Source: Thermopolyspora sp040678635
GTDB taxonomy: Bacteria; Actinomycetota; Actinomycetes; Streptosporangiales; Streptosporangiaceae
DNA length: 64,000 nucleotides
Assembly (NCBI RefSeq): GCF_040678635.1
Contig: NZ_JBFATZ010000016.1
Location: 124,001-188,000 of the forward strand
Direction of reading: 5' to 3'
This document shows positions 45,110-52,900 of the stretch, one piece after another. The notes under the pieces are model-generated. The model worked only from the letters and a program-made list of their open reading frames with translations, was not told where the DNA came from and did no database searches. Each line of letters opens with the position of its first letter. Positions within the stretch are counted from its first letter, which is position 1. Position numbers and translations under genes: made by a program.

Positions 45110-45849
45110 GGACGGTCCCGTTCGGCGCTGTAGAGGTGGCTGTCGGGGAACTCCGCGGCGGTCAGGGCGCGGCCGACGACGATCACGGCGGTGCGTTTGA
45201 CGCCTGCCCCGCGGACCCGCACGGCGATGTCGTCCAGAGTGCCCCGCAGGATGATCTCATCGGGTCGGGACGCGTAGGCGACCACGGCAACCGGGCACTC
45301 CGGGCCGTAGACGGGCAGCAGGTCCGCGACCACCGCCTCGATGCGCTGAACCGCGAGGTGCAGCACCATGGTGGCCCCGCTCGCGCCCAGCGTGGCCAGA
45401 TCCTCCCCGGGCGGCATCGGCGTCGCCCGCGCGGCCGTACGCGTCAAGATCACGCTCTGTGCCACCCCGGGAACCGTCAGCTCGCGCCGCAACGAGGCCG
45501 CGGCGGCGGCGAAGGCCGGAACGCCCGGAACGATCTCGTACGGCACACCGATCGCGTCCAGCCTGCGCATCTGCTCGGCCACGGCACTGAAGATCGACGG
45601 GTCGCCGGAGTGCAGCCGGGCCACGTCGCACCCGCGGGCATGGGCATCGGCGATCTCGCCGATGATCTGGTCGAGCGTGAGGTCGGCCGTGTCCACCAGC
45701 CGGGCACCCGGAGCGCATGCGTCGAGCAACTCACGCGGCACCAACGATCCCGCGTACAGACAGACCGGGGTCGTCTGCAACAACCGCAACCCTCGCACAG
45801 TGATCAGGTCAGCCGCCCCCGGACCGGCCCCGATGAAATACACGGTCAT
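45094..45849 (-). CDS. cobM: Precorrin-4 C11-methyltransferase
   Basis: A 251-residue tetrapyrrole methylase with VYFIGAGPGAADLITVRGLR at the N-terminus, LVDTADLTLDQI, VARLHSGDPSIFSAVAEQM and VPGVPAFAAAAASLRREL, the pattern typical of CobM/CbiF. It methylates C11 using S-adenosylmethionine. AGGGG lies shortly before the ATG. It starts the cobM-cobK leftward unit, 219 bases from the XRE regulator gene. Confidence 0.94.
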   Translation of the reverse strand: MTVYFIGAGPGAADLITVRGLRLLQTTPVCLYAGSLVPRELLDACAPGARLVDTADLTLDQIIGEIADAHARGCDVARLHSGDPSIFSAVAEQMRRLDAIGVPYEIVPGVPAFAAAAASLRRELTVPGVAQSVILTRTAARATPMPPGEDLATLGASGATMVLHLAVQRIEAVVADLLPVYGPECPVAVVAYASRPDEIILRGTLDDIAVRVRGAGVKRTAVIVVGRALTAAEFPDSHLYSAERDRPCAAS

Positions 45850-46068
45850 GATCGGCCCCTAAATGTGAAGTGCCTGGAGTGAACCACTTTGAGCCTGACT
45901 AGCGCTCGTGGTGCTTTTCAGGCCGTGACACGCTCTGGCCGTACGCAAATCGCGCTCGACGACTGATAGAGGCACAACCGGACCGGTCATCGACCGGCTC
46001 CAAGCAGGTGAACTTTCTAGATGCCTGATCAGTGCTGCCGAAGTCAGCGAGGACGAGAAACCCCTCCA

Positions 46069-46461
46069 TCACGATGCGGCTCGCTTGAAGTCGATACTGG
46101 CCGTGCCAGAGGTCTGAGGCGTCTCCCACCCGTACACCTGAACCTTGACCGGCGTCGAGATTGTCTCGCCGACTTCGCCGGGCACGCGAACCGTGTGGAG
46201 CACATCCACGCCGATCGCCAGCGCGTATCGCCGGATTGTGGACAGATGAGGATCGCCGCCCAGACGCTCGAAGCCGGACACCGCCGGCTCGCTATGTCCC
46301 ATCCGTTCCGCAACCTCGGCCTGCGTCATGCCGCGCTGTCGGCGGATGCCCACCAGCGTCTCGATCAGCCGCATGTCCCGCTCGATCGCGGCGTTCTCGC
46401 GCTGGACTTCGGGATCGTCCAGGTCGATGCCCAGAAGTTCGGCGACGTGCGGGTCCATCAC
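46069..46461 (-). CDS. XRE-family helix-turn-helix regulator
   Basis: This 130-residue protein has an XRE/Cro-type DNA-binding domain: LVGIRRQRGMTQAEVAERMG, SEPAVSGFERLGGDPHLSTI, RRYALAIGVDV. The N-terminal segment (IDLDDPEVQRENAAIERDMRL) is like that of antitoxin-type XRE proteins, and the C-terminal ~40 residues are of unknown fold. No toxin-like partner is evident next to it. Start is GTG 46461 or ATG 46458; GGGAGG is seven and ten bases away. It sits between cobM and cobL and may have been inserted there. Confidence 0.8.
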   Translation of the reverse strand: MMDPHVAELLGIDLDDPEVQRENAAIERDMRLIETLVGIRRQRGMTQAEVAERMGHSEPAVSGFERLGGDPHLSTIRRYALAIGVDVLHTVRVPGEVGETISTPVKVQVYGWETPQTSGTASIDFKRAAS

Positions 46462-46617
46462 CCAGCAACCTCCCCCGTATCGGCTTCACCTTTTATTCTC
46501 GCAGGCCGATCGGCCAGGCGAGGAGACGGTACTCGCCGCTCGGGTCAGCCAGGCGGGCTTCGTAGGGGCACTGGCCGAGATGGCGAGTTTTTTTCGTGCA
46601 GGGCAACCAGGTGTTCG

Positions 46618-46641
46618 CGGCCCGCGTCCGCGAGCGGGCCG
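46618..46641 (-). terminator. Probable terminator after cobL
   Basis: CGGCCCGC (46618-46625) and GCGGGCCG (46634-46641) form a perfect 8-bp stem with an 8-base loop, about 32 bases after the cobL stop on the minus strand. A run of seven T lies nearby at 46588-46594 on the plus strand. Confidence 0.5.
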
Positions 46642-46672
46642 AACGGCTGCGCCGGTCGGGTGAAGCCGCGGC

Positions 46673-48016
46673 CTATTCCTTGATCAACGCCCATACGGTC
46701 ACCGGCATCGCGGCCCGCCAGCCGGTGAAGCCGCCCACCGGGGCGGCCCGCTGTACGGCCAGTCGCACCAGATCGCCGCCGAGTCTGGCGTACCAGTGGG
46801 CGAGCAGCGTCTCGGTTTCCACGGTGACGGCGTTGGCCACCAGGCGGCCGCCGGGGCGGAGGGCCGTCCAGCAGCGGTCGATGAGGCCGGGGGCGGTGGC
46901 GCCGCCGCCGATGAAGATGGCGTCGGGGGTGGGGAGGTCGTCGAGGGCGGCGGGGGCCTCGCCTTCGATGACGCGGAGGGAGGGGACGCCGAGGGTGTCG
47001 GCGTTGCGGCGGATGCGGGCGGCGCGGTCGGGGCGGCTTTCCACGGCGATCGCCGTGCAGGACGGGTGGGTGCGCATCCACTCGATCGCGATGCTGCCCG
47101 AGCCCGCGCCCACGTCCCACAGCAGTTCGCCGGGGAGGGGGGCGAGGCGGGACAGGGTGACCGCGCGGACCTCGCGTTTGGTGAGCTGGCCGTCGTGGTC
47201 GAACGCGTCGTCGGGCAGGCCAGGGACGCGGGGCAGCGGCCGGGTGCCGGGCGTGGGCACGCATTCCACGGCGATGACGTGGAGACGTGTGGGGGTGGCC
47301 TGGTCGGCGGGCCGTACGGATTCGGTGGGGGCGCCCAGGTCGGACAGGACCGTGACGTCGCTGGCGGCGTATCCCGATGTGTCCAGCAATTGGGTGACGG
47401 CTTCTGGAGAGGAGCCGAGGATGAGCACCCGGCGTCCGGGCGACAGGGCCGGGCGGAGCGCGGCGAGCGGGCGTCCGACGGCGCTGACGACCTCGACCTG
47501 TTCCAGCGGCCAGCCGAGGCGGGCGCAGGCGAGCGACACCGATGAGACGTGCGGCAACACTCGTATTCGCTCGGCGCCCAGCAGTCGTACGAGGGTCGAG
47601 CCGATGCCGTAGAACATGGGGTCGCCGCTGGCCAGCACGCACACCTCGCGGTCGCCGAGCGATTCGATCAGCGGCGGGAGGTTGGGTAGCAGCGGGGAGG
47701 GCAGCGGGACGCGTTCGACCGCCGCGCCCGGTCCCGCGACGGCGGGCACCGCGCCGTCGGTCCCTGCGGCGGACAGGTGGTCGCGCGTGGCTCCCGGGGG
47801 CGGCGACGCCGCCGTGGGCTCGGCCGTCGCGTCGGGTTCGTTCGGCAGGCCAGGTTCGTCCGGCAGGCCAGGTTCGTCCGGCAGGGGGATCGGGTCGGGT
47901 ACGAGGGCGAGTTGGCGGGGGCTGCCGATCAGGACGTGGGCGGTGGCGAGCGCGCGGCGGGAGGCGGGGGTGAGGCCGGCCCAGCCGTCCGCGCCGATGC
48001 CGACGACGGTGATCAC
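46673..48016 (-). CDS. cobL: Precorrin-6Y C5,15-methyltransferase (decarboxylating)
   Basis: This 447-residue bifunctional enzyme has an N-terminal tetrapyrrole methylase domain (VVGIGADGWAGLTPASRRAL; VLASGDPMFYGIGSTL; VSSVSLACARLGWP) and a C-terminal CbiT-like Rossmann methyltransferase (LTKREVRAVTLSRLAPL; LLWDVGAGSGSIAIEWMR; DAIFIGGGAT). It methylates C5 and C15 and removes the acetate carboxyl. A Pro/Glu-rich insertion with short repeats occupies residues ~40-90. The GTG at 48016 overlaps the upstream stop (GTGA). Confidence 0.93.
   Translation of the reverse strand: MITVVGIGADGWAGLTPASRRALATAHVLIGSPRQLALVPDPIPLPDEPGLPDEPGLPNEPDATAEPTAASPPPGATRDHLSAAGTDGAVPAVAGPGAAVERVPLPSPLLPNLPPLIESLGDREVCVLASGDPMFYGIGSTLVRLLGAERIRVLPHVSSVSLACARLGWPLEQVEVVSAVGRPLAALRPALSPGRRVLILGSSPEAVTQLLDTSGYAASDVTVLSDLGAPTESVRPADQATPTRLHVIAVECVPTPGTRPLPRVPGLPDDAFDHDGQLTKREVRAVTLSRLAPLPGELLWDVGAGSGSIAIEWMRTHPSCTAIAVESRPDRAARIRRNADTLGVPSLRVIEGEAPAALDDLPTPDAIFIGGGATAPGLIDRCWTALRPGGRLVANAVTVETETLLAHWYARLGGDLVRLAVQRAAPVGGFTGWRAAMPVTVWALIKE
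47841..47886. repeat. 18-bp repeats in cobL
   Basis: TTCGGCAGGCCAGGTTCG (47841-47858) is followed by a copy with one change (47859-47876) and a partial third. It encodes the repeated LPDEPG in the insertion of CobL. Confidence 0.88.
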
Positions 48017-48399
48017 ACGGTGCCCAGGACGCGGGTGACCTGGATCTCCAGCACGACCCGTTGCGGGTTGGGGCGCGGGGGCTTGTAGCGGGAGGCGTAG
48101 CGGCGTTCGGCGTCGGCGATCTCGTCGGGATCGGTACGCACGGTGGCGAGGCCCTCCAGGGTGGACCAGCGGCGGCCGTCGGCCTGGCAGAGGGCGACGT
48201 GGCGGGCGCCGGCGGCGATCATGCGGGCCTTGCGGGAGTTCCGGGACGTGATGACGCGGGCGACGCCGGTCTCCAGGTCGAGGGTCGCGCCGACGGGCAC
48301 CACGTGCGGGGTGCCGTCCGGGCGCACGGTGGTGAACGTGCACAGGTGACGTTCCTGCCAGAACTCGGCGAAGGCCGCACCGCGCTCGACCAGGTTCAC
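48013..48399 (-). CDS. Pyridoxamine 5'-phosphate oxidase-like (FMN/F420-binding) protein
   Basis: A 128-residue split-barrel protein: RHLCTFTTVRPDGTPHVVPVG, RVITSRNSRKARMIAAG and HVALCQADGRRWSTLEGLATV. Actinobacterial relatives of this family bind FMN or F420 and reduce or oxidise various substrates, including biliverdin-type tetrapyrroles. Overlap of its stop with the cobL start suggests a link with corrin metabolism, though none is proven. The GTG at 48399 with GAGGAG six bases upstream was chosen over an upstream ATG. Confidence 0.82.
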   Translation of the reverse strand: MNLVERGAAFAEFWQERHLCTFTTVRPDGTPHVVPVGATLDLETGVARVITSRNSRKARMIAAGARHVALCQADGRRWSTLEGLATVRTDPDEIADAERRYASRYKPPRPNPQRVVLEIQVTRVLGTV

Positions 48400-48470
48400 G
48401 ATGACTCCTCGCTGCCTCCCCGAAAGACCGGAAATATCGTACAAGTCGTCACCTGGCAGACTGGGTGTCC

Positions 48471-49199
48471 GTGAAGCGGCTAATGATCATCGGTATCGGC
48501 GCGGGCGACCCCGACCACCTCACCATCCAGGCAGCCAAGGCGATCGCCGCCACCGACGTGTTCTTCATCATCGACAAGGGCGAGGAGAAACACGACCTCG
48601 TACGGCTCCGCCACCACCTCATCGAGGAACACGGCCGCCCGCCGTACCGGATCGTCGAGGCCCGCGACCCCGAACGCGACCGCACCGCCCCCGCCTACGC
48701 CGCCGCCGTCGAGGACTGGCGCGCCCGCCGCGCCGACCTCTACCACCGCATGATCGACGACGAGCTCGCCGACGGCCAGACCGGCGCCTTCCTCGTCTGG
48801 GGCGACCCCGGCGTCTACGACAGCACGCTGTCCATCCTGGACCGTCTCCCCTTCACCTACGAGGTCATCCCGGGCATCAGCAGCATCTCCGCCCTGACCG
48901 CCCGCCACCGCACCACCCTCACCCGGGTCGGCCGCCCGGTCCACATCACCACCGGCCGCCGCCTCGCCGAACAGGGCCCCACCGCCGACGACATCCTCGT
49001 CATGCTCGACGCCCGCTGCGCCTTCGAGGGCCTGAACGACTACCACATCTACTGGGGCGCCTACCTCGGCACCCCCGACGAGATCCTCGTCGAGGGCCCG
49101 GTGGCCGAGGTGGCCGACCGCATCCGCGACCTGCGCGCACAGGCCCGCGCCCGAAAGGGCTGGATCATGGACACGTACCTGCTCCGCCGCCTGCGCTGA
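48471..49199 (+). CDS. cobF: Precorrin-6A synthase (deacetylating)
   Basis: This 242-residue tetrapyrrole methylase has LMIIGIGAGDPDHLTIQAAK, a DVFFIIDKGEEKHDL segment characteristic of CobF, FLVWGDPGVYDSTLSIL, and FEGLNDYHIYWGAYLG near the end. It methylates C1 and releases the acetyl group, a step specific to the oxygen-dependent pathway. It is divergent from the cobL unit, about 70 bases away. The GTG at 48471 matches the family start; another GTG lies six bases upstream. Confidence 0.93.
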   Translation: MKRLMIIGIGAGDPDHLTIQAAKAIAATDVFFIIDKGEEKHDLVRLRHHLIEEHGRPPYRIVEARDPERDRTAPAYAAAVEDWRARRADLYHRMIDDELADGQTGAFLVWGDPGVYDSTLSILDRLPFTYEVIPGISSISALTARHRTTLTRVGRPVHITTGRRLAEQGPTADDILVMLDARCAFEGLNDYHIYWGAYLGTPDEILVEGPVAEVADRIRDLRAQARARKGWIMDTYLLRRLR

Positions 49200-49210
49200 C
49201 CACAGGGAGT

Positions 49211-49882
49211 TCACTCCCAGGTTCGCCATCGATCGGTGGGAATCGCCGATCCAAAGGGTTCGGGCAGGTGGATGGTCTCGCCGAACGCCCACGACTCCTC
49301 GTTCAGGTAGGCGCCGACGCTTCGATCGGGGATCGAGTACAGCGTCACTCGGGCGATTTTCGGATCCCGGTCGACCAACAGGTAGTACGGAATCTCCATC
49401 CGCGCGTACCCATTCCATTTGGTCGGTTTGTCCGAGGGAGCCTTGCGATCCCACACCGCGTTGTGCTTGGACGTGATCTCCACCACCATCTCGATCTCGT
49501 CCGCCGTCAACCGGCGCACATTGGCCTCGCTGGCCGCGTCGAAGACGGCGGACTCCATGACCACCAAATCGGGGCTGTATCCCCCCAACACCTGACGAAG
49601 CAGAACGCCGGTGTTCTGAACGACCTCCCAGGAGGTGTTCCCGTTATCGGCCTGGCTGATGGCCTTGACGATCCGGGTCCCGATCGAGTTGTGGCCGAAA
49701 AGGGGGGCGGCGGTCACGACAATGGTCCCATCGATGATTTCGATCTTGGTTCCATCGTGCGGAAGGTGCAGGAGATCGTGGAGTTCCCCGCCATCCCAAA
49801 GGTCGAGCGCCCCGGCGGGAAGGACGACCTCGTCGATGCCTACGGCCTTGACGACGCTCACCTCAGGTACCCCTTCGCTCAC
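49211..49882 (-). CDS. Uma2-family (DUF820) restriction-endonuclease-fold protein
   Basis: The 223-residue protein has the DUF820/Uma2 pattern: DGTKIEIIDGTIVVTAAPLF with the first acidic residue, GGYSPDLVVM with the catalytic aspartate, and MVVEITSKHNAVWDRKAPSD with the E-x-K-like end, then YARMEIPYYLLVDRD. These PD-(D/E)XK-like proteins are very abundant in actinobacteria and of unclear role. GAGGAG lies seven bases before the GTG at 49882. It is convergent with cobF; a small GGGAG-TTCA-CTCCC hairpin (49205-49218) lies between. Confidence 0.82.
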   Translation of the reverse strand: MSEGVPEVSVVKAVGIDEVVLPAGALDLWDGGELHDLLHLPHDGTKIEIIDGTIVVTAAPLFGHNSIGTRIVKAISQADNGNTSWEVVQNTGVLLRQVLGGYSPDLVVMESAVFDAASEANVRRLTADEIEMVVEITSKHNAVWDRKAPSDKPTKWNGYARMEIPYYLLVDRDPKIARVTLYSIPDRSVGAYLNEESWAFGETIHLPEPFGSAIPTDRWRTWE

Positions 49883-49927
49883 GATAGGCTCCTCATCGTA
49901 GAGAATCCATAAACCCAGCGTAACCGC

Positions 49928-50143
49928 ATGCCGGAGACGCGGCACCCTGAGGGGGTTCCGCCGGAAAGGCCGCTTGTCATGACCATGACATCCGTTCCCG
50001 ACCGGATGCGGCGCCACCACCTCGACATCGAGCAGGTGCTGCAGGAGGCCCGGCAGAGCCAGGGCATCCGCAGCGCCGACGAGATCGACTACGCCATCCT
50101 CGAACGCTCCGGCACCATCAGCGTCATCCGGAATAAGGACTGA
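49928..50143 (+). pseudogene. C-terminal fragment of a DUF421/YetF-like membrane protein
   Basis: The 71-residue frame ends MRRHHLDIEQVLQEARQSQG, then IRSADEIDYAILERSGTISVI, which is the cytoplasmic C-terminal part of DUF421 (YetF) proteins. The three N-terminal membrane helices are missing and the first 15 residues match nothing. It is either a truncated gene or a domain living on alone. Confidence 0.6.
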
Positions 50144-50250
50144 TCCCATTATCGGGCCGCCCGGATCCCCCCGTACCATGAAAACGCAGCTCAGCGTGGG
50201 TGCCGTTAGGGCGAGCGACGACGGGTAGGGGGACCCGGAGGTGATGGACC

Positions 50251-50850
50251 ATGGCACGACAGGACAAGGCAGCACGCCACAAGGACATACCGGGCAACCA
50301 GCCGGCGAACACCCCCGAGGTGAACGAGAGCGAGCTGGCCGCGCTCAAGATGGACGAGCTGCGCGACCGCGCCAAGGACCTCGGCGTGTCAGGAACGTCC
50401 GGGATGCGCAGGGAGCAGTTGATCAAGGCGGTGGCGAAGGCGTCCACGGGAAGTGGCGGCAAGGGCCAGGACGCCGGCGGCGGGGTCCGCAGGGGGCCGG
50501 AGAGCTCCAAGAGCCTGCAGTACTCCCAGGAGATCCGCTCCCCGGAGGACGAGCCGGAACGCGCCGGCCGCAGCCTGGTCACCACCGGCCACGAGGTGAT
50601 CAGGCAGTGGGCCGGCAGCCGCGACGCGACGCCGTCCACCGTCAAGGGCACCGAGCACGAAGGCCGTCCGGGCGTGCTCCGATTCGACTTTCCCGGCTAC
50701 GGCGGCGACAAGTTGCGGCATGTGACGTGGGATGAGTGGTTCGGCACGTTCGATCAGCGCGGTCTCAACTTCATCTACCAGGAAAGCCGCAGCGACGGCA
50801 CCCCGAGCAACTTCTTCCGCCTGGAGAACCCGCGACGCGAGGATGCATGA
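50251..50850 (+). CDS. Rho N-terminal/SAP-like domain protein of unknown function
   Basis: A 199-residue protein. Residues ~25-65 (SELAALKMDELRDRAKDLGV followed by TSGMRREQLIKAV) form a Rho-N/SAP-like helix-extended-loop-helix that may bind nucleic acid. Residues ~105-195 form a second, beta-rich unit (GRPGVLRFDFPGYGGDKLRH; WDEWFGTFDQRGLNFIYQE) seen in many actinobacterial hypothetical proteins. The linker is Gly-rich. A near-perfect ribosome site GGAGGTGA precedes the ATG. The function is not known. Confidence 0.75.
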   Translation: MARQDKAARHKDIPGNQPANTPEVNESELAALKMDELRDRAKDLGVSGTSGMRREQLIKAVAKASTGSGGKGQDAGGGVRRGPESSKSLQYSQEIRSPEDEPERAGRSLVTTGHEVIRQWAGSRDATPSTVKGTEHEGRPGVLRFDFPGYGGDKLRHVTWDEWFGTFDQRGLNFIYQESRSDGTPSNFFRLENPRREDA

Positions 50851-50919
50851 CCGGCGGGCCGGGGGTTGGGTCCGGGTGAGCGAGCCAACGGGGGGTGAGG
50901 GAGAACGCGGGGGTCCTGG

Positions 50920-51966
50920 ATGAAATCGGATGTCGTCCTCCGGTACGCACCGTACGTGGTGATCGCGCTCGTGGCCGTGATCGACCTGCTGGACGGCCCG
51001 CCGCTCGGCTTCGTGCCGCTGCTGACGCTGGGGCCGACGTTCGCCTGCGCGTACGGGAGCGTGCACCGCACCCTGCTGGCGGGCGCGACGGCCATGGTGG
51101 TGTGCCTGGTGTCGGCCGCCTATTTCGACCGGCTGGACACGTGGCAGAACAACGTGATCCTCGCCACGATCGCGGCCGTGACGGGAGCCGGCATGCTCGT
51201 GGCCCACCTGCGGCTGAGACGCGAGCGCGAGCTCGCCAACGTGCGCCTGGTGGCGGAGACCGTCCAGCGCGTCCTGCTGCGCCCGATCCCTCGCAAGGTG
51301 AAGGACCTCACCGTCGCGCTGTCCTACACCTCCGCCTCGGCCGAGGCGCGCATCGGGGGCGACCTGCTGGAGGTGTTCTCCACCCCGTACGGCGTACGCG
51401 TGCTCCTCGGCGACGTGCAGGGCAAGGGGCTGGCCGCGGTGGACACCGCCGCCTGGGTGCTCGGCGCGTTCCGGGAGGCCGTGTTCGACGAGCGCGACCT
51501 GGTGGCGGTCAGCGCCCGGCTGGAGACGACGCTCGCCCGGCAGCTCGACCCCGAGGAGTTCGTGACCGCCATTCTGGCCGAGGTGGACGCGACCGGCATC
51601 CAGTTGCTGAACCACGGCCACCCGCCGCCGCTGCTGCTGGGCGCGGACGGCCAGGTCGAGTCGATCGAGCCGCCGGAGGAGGGCCTCGCGCTCGGGCTGG
51701 CCGCGCTGGCGTGCGCGCCCCCGAAGCCGCAGCGGGTTCCGTTCCTGCCCGGCGACCGGATCCTCTTCTACACCGACGGCGTGATCGAGTCGCGGAACGC
51801 CGCCGGGACCTTCTACCCGCTCACCGAACGCGCCACCCTGCTGCTGGCCGGCGAGCCCCAGCCCGCGTTGGACCGGCTGCGGGAGGATCTCGTCAAGCAC
51901 GTCGGCGGCCCGCTCCTCGACGACGCGGCGATGCTGCTCCTGCACCGCCGTACGCGCTCGGGCTGA
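50920..51966 (+). CDS. Membrane-bound SpoIIE-type PP2C phosphatase
   Basis: The 348-residue protein has three N-terminal membrane helices (residues ~8-90) and a cytoplasmic PP2C/SpoIIE domain (ARIGGDLLEVFSTPYGVRVL, VLLGDVQGKGLAAV, LNHGHPPPLLL, RILFYTDGVIESR, and LLDDAAMLLLHRR). All three metal-binding aspartate motifs are present. Such enzymes dephosphorylate anti-anti-sigma proteins. No partner anti-sigma gene adjoins it. GGGGG and GAG motifs lie a few bases before the ATG. Confidence 0.9.
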   Translation: MKSDVVLRYAPYVVIALVAVIDLLDGPPLGFVPLLTLGPTFACAYGSVHRTLLAGATAMVVCLVSAAYFDRLDTWQNNVILATIAAVTGAGMLVAHLRLRRERELANVRLVAETVQRVLLRPIPRKVKDLTVALSYTSASAEARIGGDLLEVFSTPYGVRVLLGDVQGKGLAAVDTAAWVLGAFREAVFDERDLVAVSARLETTLARQLDPEEFVTAILAEVDATGIQLLNHGHPPPLLLGADGQVESIEPPEEGLALGLAALACAPPKPQRVPFLPGDRILFYTDGVIESRNAAGTFYPLTERATLLLAGEPQPALDRLREDLVKHVGGPLLDDAAMLLLHRRTRSG

Positions 51967-52065
51967 TCCCGGCCCTGGCCCGGCCCACCGCCCATGCCAC
52001 GATCGAGGGGGCGGCCCGCCGTACGCTTCCGAGGCGGGTAAGTCCCCAGCAGAGAGGGCATCACG

Positions 52066-52437
52066 GTGGAGATCTGGATAAATCCCGAATGTTCCAAGTG
52101 CCGCTCGGCGCTGTCGATCCTGGACGCCGAGGCGGCGGACTATACCATCCGCCGCTATCTAGACGACCCGCCGACCGAGGACGAAATCCGCCAGGTCCTC
52201 GCCCGCCTCGGCCTCGAACCGTGGGACATCACCCGGACCGGCGAGAACGTGGCCGCAGAACTCGGCCTGAACGCCTGGCCCCGCGACGCGGACCACCGCG
52301 ACCGCTGGATCGCCGCGCTGGCCGAGCACCCCATCCTCATCCAACGCCCCCTCATCACCGCCGACGACGGAACCGCTGTGATCGGACGCACCGAGCAGGC
52401 CGTCAGATCCGTGCTCCCGCCCGGCCGCCAACGCTGA
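52066..52437 (+). CDS. ArsC/Spx-like thioredoxin-fold protein
   Basis: This 123-residue protein opens IWINPECSKCRSALSILD, with a C-x-x-C in the position of the ArsC active-site cysteine, and contains YLDDPPTEDEIRQVLARLG and HPILIQRPLITADDGTAVIG, the RP loop of the arsenate reductase family. It may reduce arsenate with glutathione/mycothiol or act as a thiol protein. No ars genes are nearby. Start is the GTG at 52066. Confidence 0.85.
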   Translation: MEIWINPECSKCRSALSILDAEAADYTIRRYLDDPPTEDEIRQVLARLGLEPWDITRTGENVAAELGLNAWPRDADHRDRWIAALAEHPILIQRPLITADDGTAVIGRTEQAVRSVLPPGRQR

Positions 52438-52900
52438 CCTGCGGATGTTCAGGCGGATGTTCAGGCGCGCGTCCCGCCGGAGCGGATGTCCATGGGCGCG
52501 TACGGCTTGACCGGCAGCGAGCCATGCCTTCCGCCGACGAGCTGCGCCGCCTGGCCGTGGACGCCGCCTGCGCCGCCCTGGGCCTCCCCGCCGCGCCCGC
52601 CGAGAGACATCGACGCGAAAAACAGTTGATAACGATTTTCCTTTCCGTCGGAGCACGCCTCCGGCGGACCACCCCCGACCCACCCGCCGCCATACCACGC
52701 CCATCCGCCGTCACCGGCCCGCTGACGTGCTCATCCGTCCCGCGTACGGCCTCCGCGACCGATCGGCGACCCCCGTCACCCGCCTTTCCGAATGCGATTC
52801 CAGGCGGCTGAGACGTCATGTTTTCGGCCATGTCCCTGATTCCGGCGTGGCTATAGTGCGATGAGATGTTTGTTCCTTACGGGGGAGTGCGGGATCGAAC
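52438..52900. other. 463-base gap with a 12-bp tandem repeat
   Basis: GCGGATGTTCAG occurs twice in a row (52441-52464). A frame of 95 codons starting at an ATG at 52524 (MPSADELRRLAVDAACAALG) is open on the plus strand, but it looks random after residue 40 and has no ribosome site. No gene is called with confidence. The right end should hold the promoter of the next gene. Confidence 0.4.

Noticed and set aside
45899..46129. 76-codon minus-strand frame downstream of the XRE gene as a toxin partner
   Set aside because: It overlaps the XRE gene, has no resemblance to RelE/HigB proteins and no ribosome site.
52524..52811. 95-codon plus-strand frame
   Set aside because: Plausible only for the first 40 residues, then random Pro/Ser/Thr; no ribosome site. 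Mentioned only in the gap entry.
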